The translations under genes and the position numbers were made by a program. 64,000 bases of DNA from an uncultured Roseobacter sp. (GTDB lineage: Bacteria; Pseudomonadota; Alphaproteobacteria; Rhodobacterales; Rhodobacteraceae). Positions 43,986 to 54,167 of the stretch are shown in pieces (the stretch's first letter is position 1; each line of letters begins with the position of its first letter). The stretch is from the NCBI RefSeq assembly GCF_947493125.1, contig NZ_CANLQB010000008.1, positions 51,075-115,074 on the forward strand, given 5' to 3'. A model generated the notes under the pieces. The model was given only the letters and a program-made list of their open reading frames with translations, made no database searches and was not told the origin of the DNA.

Positions 43986-44888
43986 CTACTTCACGCTTGC
44001 GTGAGAAGAATTAACGAGATGTCGCCGGGCTTGTTGTTTGATCGCCCGGCTCAGTGGCTCCAAGGTTGGGGCCATCAGGCGGCTCGTCTGCCAGTAAAGT
44101 TCTATATCCAAAGGATTTTCCGGTACAAGAGCGCGAAGCGTTCCGCGCTCCAGATGTCCGGCCACCAGCGGCAGCGGATTCATGCCCCAACCCAGTCCTG
44201 CGAGGGCCGCGTCGACAAACGCGTGGGTGGAGGGCAGCTGATGCGCTGGCGGCATGAGCCGTTCTCCTGTCACCCGCGTGATCCAGCGGTGCTGCAGTTT
44301 GTCCTTGGCGTTGAAGGTCATCATCGGCGCGCGCGCCAGATTTGCGGGAGTTACGCCATCTTGGAACCACTGCTCCATAAACGCAGGGCTTGCTGTTGCA
44401 ATGTAGCGCAACGCCCCAAGCGGCTTGCTGAGGCAGCCCGAGACCGCCTGGCCTTGTGCCGTGACAGCTGCACTCACGGCACCTCGCAACAGCCAGTCGG
44501 TTGAGGTGTCCTGATCGTCGATCACCAGATCGAAAAGCAGGCCTTCGATTTCCGCGAGGCCTCCCACGAACCACGTTGCCAGACTGTCCGCATTGACCGC
44601 GATGCGCAGGCGCGGGGGCGTGGCATCCTCATCCGGGCGCAGGTGCCTCAGGACATGCGCCTCCATCAGGGCGACATCATCGGCATGACGGGCCAGCCGT
44701 GTGCCCGCGTCCGTTGGGGTGCAGGGTTGGCCGCGATAGACCAGCGCCGTTCCCATCCGTTCCTCCAGCGCCTTGATACGTTGTGATATCGCAGATGGCG
44801 TTACGCCCAGATGCGCCGCGGCGGCGTCAAAGCTGCCATACCGCACGATGGCCGAAAGCGCAGAGAGATGACCGGTGTCGAGAGACAT
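43986..44888 (-). CDS. argP: LysR-family regulator, ArgP/LysG type
   Basis: This 300-residue regulator has the LysR helix-turn-helix (SFDAAAAHLGVTPSAISQRI) and a C-terminal effector domain. It is divergent from a LysE/ArgO exporter gene across 89 bp, the classic argP-argO (lysG-lysE) arrangement. It probably switches the exporter on in response to arginine, lysine or a related basic amino acid. Confidence 0.88.
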   Translation of the reverse strand: MSLDTGHLSALSAIVRYGSFDAAAAHLGVTPSAISQRIKALEERMGTALVYRGQPCTPTDAGTRLARHADDVALMEAHVLRHLRPDEDATPPRLRIAVNADSLATWFVGGLAEIEGLLFDLVIDDQDTSTDWLLRGAVSAAVTAQGQAVSGCLSKPLGALRYIATASPAFMEQWFQDGVTPANLARAPMMTFNAKDKLQHRWITRVTGERLMPPAHQLPSTHAFVDAALAGLGWGMNPLPLVAGHLERGTLRALVPENPLDIELYWQTSRLMAPTLEPLSRAIKQQARRHLVNSSHASVK

Positions 44889-44977
44889 TAGAGATGCTTA
44901 ATCAGGGAGACCAATTTTAATTTGAGTAATTGCCGCGCGCTCCTTAGTCAACGGCGTAACGCAACGGAGCCTTTTCG

Positions 44978-45577
44978 ATGATCGACACCTTTCTGCCTGG
45001 CTATCTCTTGAGCCTGTCACTGATCGTGGCGATTGGAGCGCAGAACGCCTTTGTGCTGCGGCAGGGGCTGCGGCGGGAGCATGTCTTCTGGGTGTGTCTG
45101 ACCTGCGGCACGTCTGATGCCATCCTGATCGCATCGGGGGTTGCCGGGTTCGGCGCGCTTGCGCGGTCCGTGCCCTGGTTCGAGACCGCTATGCGCTATG
45201 GTGGAGCCGCCTTTCTGCTCTGGTACGGCTGGCGCAGCGCAAAATCCGCCTGGGTCGGCGGGCAGGTGTTGCAGGCGGAGGAGGGCGGTCGGAAAGCTCT
45301 GTTGCCGACGTTGCTGACGCTGCTTGCGCTCACCTGGCTCAACCCGCATGTCTATCTGGACACGGTTGTGCTGATCGGGTCGATCTCGGCGCAATATGAC
45401 AATCGCGTCTTGTTTGGAGCAGGCGCGGTTCTGGCCAGTCTGAGTTTTTTCTTTGCCTTGGGCTACGGCGCGCGTTTGCTGGCCCCGCTCTTTGCGCGGC
45501 CTGTCAGTTGGCGCATCCTCGACGCGCTGATCGCGCTGACCATGTGGGCCATCGCGGCGGGATTATTGTTGACCTAG
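44978..45577 (+). CDS. argO: LysE/ArgO-family amino-acid exporter
   Basis: This 199-residue protein has five to six transmembrane helices. It carries the family start LSLIVAIGAQNAFVLRQGLR and the LTWLNPHVYLDTVVLIG motif. It exports arginine, lysine or analogues. It is divergent from its ArgP-type regulator. Confidence 0.9.
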   Translation: MIDTFLPGYLLSLSLIVAIGAQNAFVLRQGLRREHVFWVCLTCGTSDAILIASGVAGFGALARSVPWFETAMRYGGAAFLLWYGWRSAKSAWVGGQVLQAEEGGRKALLPTLLTLLALTWLNPHVYLDTVVLIGSISAQYDNRVLFGAGAVLASLSFFFALGYGARLLAPLFARPVSWRILDALIALTMWAIAAGLLLT

Positions 45578-45616
45578 CCCCTTGCGGCGGCGCACGAAAC
45601 GCGATGTCTATGGCCC

Positions 45617-46522
45617 ATGGCCACCCGTACACCTCAACGCCCTGTCGCTGGCATCTTCTGGATGCTGGTCACGGGGCTTTGCTTCATCGCCGTCACAGCG
45701 CTTGTGAAGCATCTGGGCACACGGGTGCCGCCCGCTGAATCGGCCTTCCTGCGCTACCTGATGGGGCTGATCTTTCTCCTCCCGGCCATCGGTGCACTGC
45801 GTGCGGCGCATCTGACCCCTCGGCAGTGGCGGCTGTTTGGTCTGCGCGGTTTCATGCATGGCATTGGCGTCATCCTGTGGTTCTACGCCATGGCGCGCAT
45901 TCCAATCGCCGATGTCACGGCGATGAACTACATGGCGCCGATTTACGTGACAATTGGCGCGGCGCTCTTTCTTGGGGAACGTCTGGCCTTCCGGCGTATC
46001 GCGGCCATCCTCGCGGCGCTCTGCGGAGCGCTTCTGATCCTGCGGCCGGGGTTTCGCGAGATCGGCAGCGGGCATCTGGCCATGATCGCGACGGCCATTG
46101 CCTTCGGCGGCTCGTATCTGACAGCGAAGGTCATGGCGGATGAGGTCAAACCAGCCGTCGTTGTTGGCATGCTGTCGATTTTCGTGACCCTGACGCTGGC
46201 GCCTTTCGCGCTGGTCAATTGGGTCACGCCGACCCTGGCTGAGCTTGGCGTGCTCTTCCTCGTGGCCTGCTTTGCGACGGCGGGCCATTACACCATGACG
46301 CTGGCCTTTGCGGCAGCACCGCTGACCGTCACCCAACCCGTCACCTTTGCACAACTGGTCTGGGCGGTGCTGCTGGGGTACCTCGTATTTGACGAGGCCA
46401 TTGATATCTGGGTGGTTTTGGGCGGGTTGGTTATCATGGGCTCGGTTGTCTTCATCACCTTGCGCGAGGCGGCCCTGAAGCGGGGCCAAACCACCCCGCC
46501 AGTACATGCCACCAAGGGATGA
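45617..46522 (+). CDS. EamA-family (DMT superfamily) transporter
   Basis: This 301-residue protein has ten transmembrane helices in two EamA domains (FMHGIGVILWFYAMARIP and LAFAAAPLTVTQPVTF). It lies 40 bp after argO and 70 bp before betI on the same strand. The BetI-like operator sits between it and betI, so it is probably not part of the bet operon. The substrate is unknown. Confidence 0.85.
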   Translation: MATRTPQRPVAGIFWMLVTGLCFIAVTALVKHLGTRVPPAESAFLRYLMGLIFLLPAIGALRAAHLTPRQWRLFGLRGFMHGIGVILWFYAMARIPIADVTAMNYMAPIYVTIGAALFLGERLAFRRIAAILAALCGALLILRPGFREIGSGHLAMIATAIAFGGSYLTAKVMADEVKPAVVVGMLSIFVTLTLAPFALVNWVTPTLAELGVLFLVACFATAGHYTMTLAFAAAPLTVTQPVTFAQLVWAVLLGYLVFDEAIDIWVVLGGLVIMGSVVFITLREAALKRGQTTPPVHATKG

Positions 46523-46529
46523 TTTTTTG

Positions 46530-46549
46530 TTGATTGACTGATCAATAAA
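46530..46549 (+). promoter_or_regulatory. Probable BetI operator
   Basis: TTGATTGACTGATCAATAAA contains the inverted repeat TTGAT and ATCAA. It is close to the TTGATTGGACGTTCAATAAA-type BetI site known from other bacteria. It lies 43 bp before betI, in an A/T-rich promoter-like stretch. Confidence 0.75.
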
Positions 46550-46591
46550 AAACCCGCTATTAGATGCGACGCCATATTTGAGGGGAGTCGC

Positions 46592-47167
46592 ATGCCGAAA
46601 CTTGGGATGGAGCCGATCCGCCGCAGCGCGCTGGTTGAGGCGACAATTGCCGAACTGGCCTCGAAAGGCTCGCTCGACGTGACAGTGGGTCAGATCGCCA
46701 AGCGGGCAGGTATGTCGAGCGCGCTGGCGCATCACTACTTCGGCGGCAAAGACCAGATTTTTCTGGCTGCCATGCGACAGATCCTGCGCGATTTTGGTGC
46801 TGAGGTGCGCCGGGGGCTCCGCGCCGCAGATGGCCGGAAAGCCCGTGCCATTGCGATCATTGAGGCGAGTTTTTCCTCCGCCTGTTTCTCGCCTCAAACC
46901 GTCAGCGCCTGGATGACGCTCTATGCTCAGGCGCAGACCAATGCGGAGATGCTGCGTCTGCTGCGCCTGTATCAGAAACGCCTGAAATCCAACCTCTGCC
47001 ACGCTCTGCGCCCGCTGACCCCCGAGCCCGAAGCGCAGGCGGAACTGCTCGCTGCGCTCATCGACGGCCTCTACTTGCGCGCGGCCCTCTCGCGGTCGCA
47101 AAGCCCCGATGACGCGCGACAAAAGACCCTCGATATGCTCACCCTGATCCTGGAGCCACGCCCATGA
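46592..47167 (+). CDS. betI: Transcriptional repressor of choline metabolism
   Basis: This 191-residue TetR-family repressor has the BetI helix-turn-helix (TVGQIAKRAGMSSALAHHYF, then GGKDQIFLAAMR). In other bacteria BetI releases DNA when choline is present. It is the first gene of betI-betC-betB-betA and overlaps betC by 4 nt. A GGGGAG ribosome site precedes the ATG. Confidence 0.93.
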   Translation: MPKLGMEPIRRSALVEATIAELASKGSLDVTVGQIAKRAGMSSALAHHYFGGKDQIFLAAMRQILRDFGAEVRRGLRAADGRKARAIAIIEASFSSACFSPQTVSAWMTLYAQAQTNAEMLRLLRLYQKRLKSNLCHALRPLTPEPEAQAELLAALIDGLYLRAALSRSQSPDDARQKTLDMLTLILEPRP

Positions 47168-48672
47168 GCCGCCCCAACATCCTGATCCTCATGGTGGATC
47201 AGCTCAACGGCACGCTCTTTCCGGATGGGCCGGCGGAGTGGCTGCATGCGCCGAACCTCAAGGCGCTGGCGGCGCGTTCGACCCGTTTTCGCAACACCTA
47301 TACGGCCTCGCCGCTCTGCGCACCGGGTCGGGCTGCTTTCATGTCGGGCCAATTGCCGTCTGCCACAGGTGTCTATGACAACGCGGCTGAGTTTCCCTCC
47401 TCTGTTCCGACCTACGCGCACCACCTGCGCCGCGCGGGCTATCAAACGTGCCTGTCGGGCAAGATGCATTTCGTGGGCCCAGACCAGCTCCACGGGTTTG
47501 AGGAACGGCTGACCACCGATATCTACCCTGCGGATTTCGGCTGGACACCGGACTATCGCAAGCCGGGCGAGCGCATCGACTGGTGGTATCACAACATGGG
47601 CTCGGTGACCGGTGCCGGCGTCGCCGAAATCTCCAACCAGATGGAGTATGACGACGAGGTCGCCTTCAACGCCACGCGCAAACTCTATGATCTCTCGCGT
47701 GGTGCCGACGACCGCCCCTGGTGCCTGACGGTCAGCTTCACCCATCCGCATGACCCTTACGTCGCGCGGAAAAAGTACTGGGACCTCTACGAGCACTGCG
47801 ACCACCTGCTGCCCGAGGTGCCCGCGATCCCTTACGAAGATCAGGACCCGCACAGCAAACGTATCTTCGATGCCAACGACTGGCGTAGCTTCGACATCAC
47901 TGAAGAGAATATCCGCCGCTCCAGGCGCGCCTACTTTGCAAATATCAGCTACCTCGACGATAAGATCGGCGAGATCCTTCAAACCTTGGACGACACGCAG
48001 CAAGAGGCGATCATCCTCTTCGTCTCCGATCACGGCGACATGCTGGGCGAGCGCGGGTTGTGGTTCAAAATGTCGTTCTTCGAAGGTTCTGCCCGCGTCC
48101 CGCTGATGATCTCTGCGCCTCAGATGGCGCCGGGGCTGCAAACCACGCCCGTCTCCAACATCGACGTCTGCCCGACGCTGTGCGATCTGGCGGGCGTGTC
48201 GATGGAGGAGGTCATGCCCTGGACCACCGGCCAATCGCTGGTGCCCATGGGGCAGGGGGTCGAGCGCACCGAGCCGGTCGCCATCGAATACGCCGCCGAA
48301 GCCTCTTACGCGCCCATGGTCTCGCTGCGCTACGGCAAATGGAAATACAACCGCTGTACGCTGGACCCCGACCAGCTCTTCGATCTGGAGGCGGACCCGC
48401 ATGAGCTGACCAACCTCGCGGATCACCCGGCTCATCGTGGCACGCTGACCCAGCTCAAGGCGAAATCCGAAGCCCGATGGGACCTCGGCGCTTTCGACGC
48501 CGACGTGCGAAAAAGCCAGGCCCGCCGCTGGGTGGTCTACGACGCGCTGCGCCAGGGGGGCTACTACCCGTGGGACTACCAGCCGCTGCGCGCTGCCTCC
48601 GAACAGTATATGCGCAACCACATGGACCTCAACGTTCTCGAAGAGAGCAAACGCTTCCCCCGAGGCGACTGA
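47164..48672 (+). CDS. betC: Choline-sulfatase
   Basis: This 502-residue type I sulfatase hydrolyses choline-O-sulfate to choline. The formylglycine motif is CAPGR (Cys52), with metal residues in MVDQLN (Asp11) and [11 protein letters not shown]. The end [20 protein letters not shown] is typical of BetC. Its presence in the operon widens the osmoprotectant source beyond free choline. Confidence 0.94.
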   Translation: MSRPNILILMVDQLNGTLFPDGPAEWLHAPNLKALAARSTRFRNTYTASPLCAPGRAAFMSGQLPSATGVYDNAAEFPSSVPTYAHHLRRAGYQTCLSGKMHFVGPDQLHGFEERLTTDIYPADFGWTPDYRKPGERIDWWYHNMGSVTGAGVAEISNQMEYDDEVAFNATRKLYDLSRGADDRPWCLTVSFTHPHDPYVARKKYWDLYEHCDHLLPEVPAIPYEDQDPHSKRIFDANDWRSFDITEENIRRSRRAYFANISYLDDKIGEILQTLDDTQQEAIILFVSDHGDMLGERGLWFKMSFFEGSARVPLMISAPQMAPGLQTTPVSNIDVCPTLCDLAGVSMEEVMPWTTGQSLVPMGQGVERTEPVAIEYAAEASYAPMVSLRYGKWKYNRCTLDPDQLFDLEADPHELTNLADHPAHRGTLTQLKAKSEARWDLGAFDADVRKSQARRWVVYDALRQGGYYPWDYQPLRAASEQYMRNHMDLNVLEESKRFPRGD

Positions 48673-48673
48673 C

Positions 48674-48706
48674 CTTCATTCTTCTCCAAATACTCCCGCC
48701 GGAGGC
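48674..48706. repeat. Intergenic repeat (CTTCATTCTT...CTCCCGCCGGAGGC), copy 2
   Basis: It matches 15727-15758 apart from a small change in the C/A stretch. It follows the betC stop directly and precedes betB by 15 bp. The GGAGG inside it is too far (16 nt) from the betB ATG to be an ideal ribosome site. Confidence 0.7.
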
Positions 48707-48721
48707 ACGAAAGTTCATCCC

Positions 48722-50179
48722 ATGACCTATCCAACCCAACCCACCGCCAGCCATTTCATCAATGGCGAATATGTCGAAGACACGAGCGGAACGCCGATTA
48801 ACGTCATCTACCCGGCCACGGGAGAGATCATCGCAACCGTGCACGCCGCCACGCCTGCGCTGATCGAACGGGCCATTGAAAGTGCGAACGCCGCGCAAGC
48901 TGCCTGGGCAGCGATGACGGGCACCGAGCGCGGACGCATTCTGCGCCGCGCCGCCAAGATCATGCGCAAACGCAACCACGCGCTGTCCGTGCTTGAAACC
49001 TATGACACCGGCAAACCTTACCAGGAAACGAGCGTCGCGGACGCCACCAGCGGTGCGGATGCGCTGGAATACTTCGGCGGTATGGCAGCGACGCTCACCG
49101 GCGAGCACATCCAACTGGGCGAAGACTGGGTCTACACCCGCCGCGAACCATTGGGCCTCTGCGTTGGCATCGGGGCTTGGAACTACCCCACCCAGATCGC
49201 CTGCTGGAAAGGCGCGCCTGCGCTGGCTTGTGGCAACACAATGATCTTCAAACCGTCGGAAACTACACCGCTCTGCGCGCTCAAAGTGGCGGAAATCCTG
49301 CATGAGGCCGGGTTGCCTCCAGGCGTCTATAATGTGGTGCAAGGCCTCGGTGAGGTGGGTGCCGCGCTCGTGACCGACCCGCGTGTCGACAAGGTGTCGC
49401 TGACCGGCTCGGTGCCCACGGGCCGCAAGGTCTATGCCGCGGCGGCCGAATGCATGAAACATGTAACCATGGAACTGGGCGGTAAATCCCCGCTGATCAT
49501 CTTCGAAGATGCGGATATTGAAAACGCCGTCAGCGGTGCGATTCTGGGCAATTTCTATTCTTCGGGGCAGGTCTGCTCCAACGGCACGCGGGTCTTTGTA
49601 CACAAGGCCATCAAAGAGGCGTTTCTGGGCCGGCTTGCAGCGCGGTTGGAGGGCGCTGTGATCGGCGACCCGATGCAGCCCAAGACAAGCTTTGGCCCCA
49701 TGGTCTCCGAGCGGCAGATGAATATCGTTCTGGGCTACATCGAGAAAGGCCAGGCAGAAGGCGCGCGGTTGGTCTGCGGCGGGGCGCGTCTGGATCGCGC
49801 TGGCTTCTACCTGCAACCGACGGTCTTCGCTGATGTGAGTGACGACATGACTATCGCGCGGGAAGAGATCTTTGGCCCGGTGATGGCGGTACTCGACTTC
49901 GAGGACGAAGCCGAGGTGATGGCCCGCGCCAACGACACGGAATTCGGCCTGGCCGCAGGTGTTTTCACCCGCGATCTGGCGCGCGCGCACCGCGTGGCCG
50001 CGGGGTTCGAGGCGGGTACCTGCTTCATCAATTCCTACAACGACGCGCCGGTCGAGGCGCCCTTCGGAGGAGTCAAAGCCTCCGGCGTCGGGCGTGAAAA
50101 CTCCAAGGTAGCCATTGAGCACTACAGCCAGGTGAAATCTGTCTATGTGCGCATGGGTGACCTTGAGGCCCCGTTTTAA
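48722..50179 (+). CDS. betB: Betaine-aldehyde dehydrogenase
   Basis: This 485-residue NAD-dependent aldehyde dehydrogenase makes glycine betaine. Motifs are [20 protein letters not shown] (catalytic Glu) and [13 protein letters not shown] (catalytic Cys285), with the end [20 protein letters not shown] typical of BetB. Confidence 0.95.
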   Translation: MTYPTQPTASHFINGEYVEDTSGTPINVIYPATGEIIATVHAATPALIERAIESANAAQAAWAAMTGTERGRILRRAAKIMRKRNHALSVLETYDTGKPYQETSVADATSGADALEYFGGMAATLTGEHIQLGEDWVYTRREPLGLCVGIGAWNYPTQIACWKGAPALACGNTMIFKPSETTPLCALKVAEILHEAGLPPGVYNVVQGLGEVGAALVTDPRVDKVSLTGSVPTGRKVYAAAAECMKHVTMELGGKSPLIIFEDADIENAVSGAILGNFYSSGQVCSNGTRVFVHKAIKEAFLGRLAARLEGAVIGDPMQPKTSFGPMVSERQMNIVLGYIEKGQAEGARLVCGGARLDRAGFYLQPTVFADVSDDMTIAREEIFGPVMAVLDFEDEAEVMARANDTEFGLAAGVFTRDLARAHRVAAGFEAGTCFINSYNDAPVEAPFGGVKASGVGRENSKVAIEHYSQVKSVYVRMGDLEAPF

Positions 50180-50269
50180 CCCTTGGCAAGTGATCCAAAG
50201 GCGCGCTGACGCGCACGCCATTGATTTGGCGCGTGCCCCGCGGCGCCTTTCTGATGAGTGAGAGTGAAG

Positions 50270-51928
50270 ATGCAAGCGGATTTCGTGATTGTGGGCGCGG
50301 GCAGTGCAGGCTGTGCCATGGCGTACCGGTTGAGCGAGGCAGGCGCCTCGGTGATCGTGATCGAACACGGTGGAACAGATGCCGGGCCGTTCATCCAGAT
50401 GCCCGCAGCGCTGTCCTACCCTATGAACATGAAGCGCTATGACTGGGGCTATACCTCCGAGCCCGAGCCGCATTTGAACAACCGCCGTCTGGCGTGCCCG
50501 CGTGGCAAGGTGATTGGTGGGTCTTCGAGCATCAACGGCATGGTCTATGTGCGCGGTCACGCGATGGATTTCGACCATTGGTCGGAGCAGGGGGCGGACG
50601 GTTGGGCCTATGCGGATGTGCTGCCCTACTACAGGCGCATGGAAAACTGGCATGACAACGGGCATGGCGGCGACCCGGCCTGGCGGGGAACGGATGGCCC
50701 GCTCCACGTGAGCCGTGGCCCACGTCAGAACCCTCTGTATCACGCTTTTGTGGAGGCGGGGCATCAGGCCGGATACCAGACCACCGAGGACTATAACGGA
50801 GAAAAGCAGGAAGGGTTCGGCCCCATGGAGCAGACGGTCTGGATGGGGCGCCGCTGGTCCGCGGCCAACGCCTATCTGCGCCCGGCCCTGAGGTCAGGTC
50901 GTTGCACCGTGGTCAACGGCCTCGCGCTGCGTGTCGTCATCGAAGACGGGCGCGCAACTGGTGTTGAAATCCTGCAGGGTCAAAAGACCTCTGTCATCCG
51001 GGCCCATCGCGAAGTTGTGCTGGCCGCCTCGTCAATCAACTCGCCCAAGCTGCTGATGCTCTCGGGCATTGGCCCGGCAACCCATCTGGCGGAACATGGG
51101 ATTGAGGTGATCGCGGATCGTCCTGGCGTCGGGCAGAACCTGCAGGATCACCTGGAGCTCTACCTGCAAATGGCCTCCAGCCAGCGGATCACGCTCTACA
51201 GACATTGGAACCTGCTGTCCAAGGCGGCCATCGGTGCGCAATGGCTGTTGTTCAAAAGGGGCTTCGGGGCCTCCAATCAGTTCGAAAGCACGGGGTTTAT
51301 TCGCTCGCGCGCTGGTGTCCCTTATCCCGATGTGCAGTTCCATTTTCTGCCACTCGCGGTGCGCTACGATGGCAAGGTCGCAGCAGAGGGGCACGGGTTT
51401 CAAGCGCATGTTGGACCCATGCGCTCGCCGTCCCGTGGGGCGGTGACGCTCGCGTCCGCTGATCCTGTCGCCGCGCCCCGGATCTTTTTCAACTACATGT
51501 CGGAGGACGAGGATTGGGTGGATTTTCGTCAGTGCATCCGCCTGACACGAGAGATTTTTGCGCAGGATGCGTTCAAACCCTTCCTCAAACACGAGATCCA
51601 GCCGGGCGATGCGTTGCAGTCGGACGAGGAGCTCGATGGATTCATCGCGGAGCATGCGGAGAGCGCCTATCATCCCTGCGGCACCTGCCGGATGGGACGG
51701 ACGGATGACGCAAGCGCGGTCGTTGATCCGAAGGCGCGGGTGATCGGGGTGGACCGGCTCCGGGTGGCTGACAGCAGCATCTTCCCCCGTATCACCAACG
51801 GAAACCTGAATGCGCCGTCGATCATGGTGGGCGAGAAGGTATCGGATCATCTTCTTGGTCGGGAGCCGCTGCCTCGGGCCAATGACAGGCCGTGGATTCA
51901 TCCCAACTGGCAGACAGCACAACGTTAA
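50270..51928 (+). CDS. betA: Choline dehydrogenase
   Basis: This 552-residue FAD-dependent GMC oxidoreductase oxidises choline to betaine aldehyde. It starts with the nucleotide motif [19 protein letters not shown] and has [14 protein letters not shown]. The active-site region is [13 protein letters not shown], with the end [15 protein letters not shown]. The ATG at 50270 fits the flavin motif; a GTG at 50258 is less likely. A 90-bp gap separates it from betB. Confidence 0.95.
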   Translation: MQADFVIVGAGSAGCAMAYRLSEAGASVIVIEHGGTDAGPFIQMPAALSYPMNMKRYDWGYTSEPEPHLNNRRLACPRGKVIGGSSSINGMVYVRGHAMDFDHWSEQGADGWAYADVLPYYRRMENWHDNGHGGDPAWRGTDGPLHVSRGPRQNPLYHAFVEAGHQAGYQTTEDYNGEKQEGFGPMEQTVWMGRRWSAANAYLRPALRSGRCTVVNGLALRVVIEDGRATGVEILQGQKTSVIRAHREVVLAASSINSPKLLMLSGIGPATHLAEHGIEVIADRPGVGQNLQDHLELYLQMASSQRITLYRHWNLLSKAAIGAQWLLFKRGFGASNQFESTGFIRSRAGVPYPDVQFHFLPLAVRYDGKVAAEGHGFQAHVGPMRSPSRGAVTLASADPVAAPRIFFNYMSEDEDWVDFRQCIRLTREIFAQDAFKPFLKHEIQPGDALQSDEELDGFIAEHAESAYHPCGTCRMGRTDDASAVVDPKARVIGVDRLRVADSSIFPRITNGNLNAPSIMVGEKVSDHLLGREPLPRANDRPWIHPNWQTAQR

Positions 51929-51951
51929 CCACTTGCTAACCTTGGTTAACG
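51923..51951. promoter_or_regulatory. Inverted repeat straddling the betA stop, CtrA-like half-sites
   Basis: CGTTAACC (51923-51930) and GGTTAACG (51944-51951) are exact inverted repeats. The segment also contains TTAA-N7-CTAA, one mismatch from the TTAA-N7-TTAA pattern of CtrA sites. It may be an operator for the nuclease gene or a hairpin at the end of the bet transcript. Confidence 0.35.
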
Positions 51952-51993
51952 AAATCACTTGTGTCGTGCGACCTCGGGCGGCATATGGCGCAC

Positions 51994-52659
51994 ATGCGTA
52001 TGTTAACAATGTGTTTGCTGGCCGCGGTTTTGTCAGCGCCGGATGCCGCCGTGGCGAAAGCTTCCGTGTCCGGACCTGTTCGCGTGATCGATGGTGATAC
52101 TTTAGATATCGGCGGGACCCGCGTGCGCCTTTTTGGAATAGACGCACCGGAAGCGGATCAGACGTGTCGGACCGAGCAAGGGCAAGTTTGGGCATGCGGT
52201 GCGTGGGTCACCGATCAAGTCAGAACACGCTTCGGTGGGCGCCAGGCTGTTTGCGAGCCCATCACGACAGATCGCTATGGCCGGGTCGTGGCCCGATGTT
52301 CAGTTCGTGGCGAGGATGTGGGACAGTCTCTTGTAAGCGACGGCCTTGCGTTCGCCTACCGAAGATATTCGCAGGACTATGTCCTTGCGGAGAAAGGCGC
52401 GGCGGTGAGAGACATGGGTTTGCACGCAAGCCGCGTTCAGAACCCGTCCCAATTTCGGCAGACCCGAGCGGTTGGGCGCATTCCTGAAAACCGCGCCTGT
52501 GTGATCAAGGGCAATATTTCCAGGGCCGGCGCGAAGATCTACCATGTCCCGGGTCAGCGGGACTATGAACGCACCGGGATCCGACCGGAAACCGGAGAGC
52601 GTTGGTTTTGCTCTGTGACGGAAGCCCGCGCGGCGGGCTGGCGCGCTGCTAAGCGCTAG
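51994..52659 (+). CDS. Secreted SNase-like nuclease with C-terminal ExoI-type region
   Basis: This 221-residue protein has a signal peptide (cleavage near AAVAKA) and a staphylococcal-nuclease-like domain. Motifs are VRVIDGDTLDIGGTRVRLFG, IDAPEADQTC, TDRYGRVVARC and FAYRRYSQDYVLAE. The C-terminal region (CVIKGNISRAGAKIYHVPGQ, then GERWFCSVTEARAAGWRAAK) matches that of ExoI-like nucleases. Possible starts lie at 51985, 51994 and 52000; the choice is uncertain. Its stop overlaps the convergent pccR stop by 4 nt. Confidence 0.88.
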   Translation: MRMLTMCLLAAVLSAPDAAVAKASVSGPVRVIDGDTLDIGGTRVRLFGIDAPEADQTCRTEQGQVWACGAWVTDQVRTRFGGRQAVCEPITTDRYGRVVARCSVRGEDVGQSLVSDGLAFAYRRYSQDYVLAEKGAAVRDMGLHASRVQNPSQFRQTRAVGRIPENRACVIKGNISRAGAKIYHVPGQRDYERTGIRPETGERWFCSVTEARAAGWRAAKR

Positions 52660-54056
52660 CCAATCTGATAGGGCAAGACATCCCTCTGGTTGGGATCGAC
52701 CTGCAGCGTGCGTTCGAGCGGCGGGACCGCACGCTGGTGACAGTTCGCCCGCTCGCAGATCCGGCAGGAGATGCCAATGGGTTCAAAGGCGCCATCTCGG
52801 CTTAGGTCGAGCCCGTCGGCATAGACCAGATCCTTCGCGTGCCGGACCTCGCACCCCAACGCAATAGCATATCGTCGGACCGGTGCGCCAAAGCGACCGG
52901 CAGGTTTGGAGACGTCACGCGCCAGATTGACATAGCGCACCCCATCAGGGGTCTCGGCCAGCTGCCGCAGAAACTGGCTGGGCAGTTCAAACGCCCGGTG
53001 CACGTTCCAGAGCGGGCAGGCTCCGCCAAAGCGCGCGAATTGAAGCCGTGTTGCAGAGTGCCGCTTGGTGATCGTTCCGGCCTGGTCCACGCGGACAAAG
53101 AAAAACGGGATCCCCTTGGCGCCGGGGCGCTGCAGCGTAGAGAGGCGATGGGCAACCTGTTCGATGGATGCACCGAACTGCCCGGCCAAAGCTTCGACAT
53201 CGTGGCGGCATGCGCGCGCCTCGGCCTGAAAGGTGGTGTAGGGCATGAGGGCAGCCCCCGCGAAGTAGTTCGCGAGACCGATCTTAGCGATGGCGCGGGC
53301 TTCTGCGCTTTGGAACCGGGCGAAATCGAGTGTTGCATCCAGCAGCGCCTCTTGTTTGATCAGAGCGACCTGCAGCAACAGTTGAAATGTCTGGCTTTCC
53401 GGCGGCGCCCGTCGAGAGAGAGTCAAAATGCCGGTGTCCGGGTCGTAGCTGCGCAGCTTGTCGGTATCTGCGAAAACCACGGTGACGTCGGCATTGCCCA
53501 AGGCTGACACGGCGGCGACCCGGACGTTCCGGTGTCCCCCTTCCTTCGTCGCGAAATGCTCGGCGGCGCGGTCAACGGCGTCGACGTAATTGTCGCAGTA
53601 GTGAAAGAAGTCGCGCACCTCCTCCCAGGGGCTTGGCGTCGTACGGCCATCTTCCCGCCCGAGTGCTTCGTCCAGAGACGCCAGGCGCTCCTGCATTTGA
53701 CGATAGCTGCGATGCAATTCGAGAAAGGCATGAGCGAACGCGGGCGCATTCGAGGCCGCGAGGCGCAGATCGGCGAGAGGCGGCAGTGCGTCGGCAAAGA
53801 GTGGATCGGCGAGCGCTTCGCGCATGTCGCTCACCAATCGCTCACTGTCACCTGTGCTGAGTTCCGTGACATCCAGCCCGAATTCCTGTGCCAGCGCGAG
53901 CACCACGGTCGTGGAGACCGGGCGGTTGTTGTTTTCCATCTGGTTCAGATAGGGCAGGGACACCCCAAGTTTGGCGGCGAAGTCCTTTTGTGTATGGCCG
54001 AGCCGTGTGCGAAGTTCTCGGAGCTTCGCACCAGCGTACAGTTTTTGCGTGGCCAT
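52656..54056 (-). CDS. pccR: Short-chain fatty acyl-CoA regulator, PccR-type
   Basis: This 466-residue regulator has an N-terminal XRE helix-turn-helix (LRTRLGHTQKDFAAKLGVSL), a middle IrrE-like/DUF955 region and a C-terminal domain with conserved cysteines (GISCRICERANCHQR). This is the ScfR family. In Rhodobacter sphaeroides PccR activates propionyl-CoA carboxylase genes in response to propionyl-CoA. Here it lies 1.5 kb from pccB, with TTTGCAAA boxes upstream of both. The start at 54056 (MATQKLYAGAKL) fits the HTH family; an ATG at 54092 would overlap the operator. Confidence 0.88.
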   Translation of the reverse strand: MATQKLYAGAKLRELRTRLGHTQKDFAAKLGVSLPYLNQMENNNRPVSTTVVLALAQEFGLDVTELSTGDSERLVSDMREALADPLFADALPPLADLRLAASNAPAFAHAFLELHRSYRQMQERLASLDEALGREDGRTTPSPWEEVRDFFHYCDNYVDAVDRAAEHFATKEGGHRNVRVAAVSALGNADVTVVFADTDKLRSYDPDTGILTLSRRAPPESQTFQLLLQVALIKQEALLDATLDFARFQSAEARAIAKIGLANYFAGAALMPYTTFQAEARACRHDVEALAGQFGASIEQVAHRLSTLQRPGAKGIPFFFVRVDQAGTITKRHSATRLQFARFGGACPLWNVHRAFELPSQFLRQLAETPDGVRYVNLARDVSKPAGRFGAPVRRYAIALGCEVRHAKDLVYADGLDLSRDGAFEPIGISCRICERANCHQRAVPPLERTLQVDPNQRDVLPYQIG

Positions 54057-54085
54057 CGCCGTGCCCCTTCTGGTCAGCTTGCAGG

Positions 54086-54116
54086 TTTGCAAACACGTAA
54101 ATGCTAGCTTTGCAAA
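54086..54116 (-). promoter_or_regulatory. Probable PccR operator upstream of pccR
   Basis: Two exact TTTGCAAA boxes at 54086-54093 and 54109-54116 flank a degenerate third (TAAATGCT). They lie 30-60 bp before the pccR start, which points to autoregulation. I recall a TTTGCAAA-type motif for R. sphaeroides PccR; the spacing here is not the same. Confidence 0.7.
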
Positions 54117-54167
54117 TCTTGCCGATCAAGGTGGCGTCCAGTTGGTTAATGTCGAACTAACGGAACT

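Noticed and set aside
45608..47122. 504-codon minus-strand frame across the EamA and betI genes
   Set aside because: It spans two unrelated real genes and their intergenic operator, which a true gene would not.
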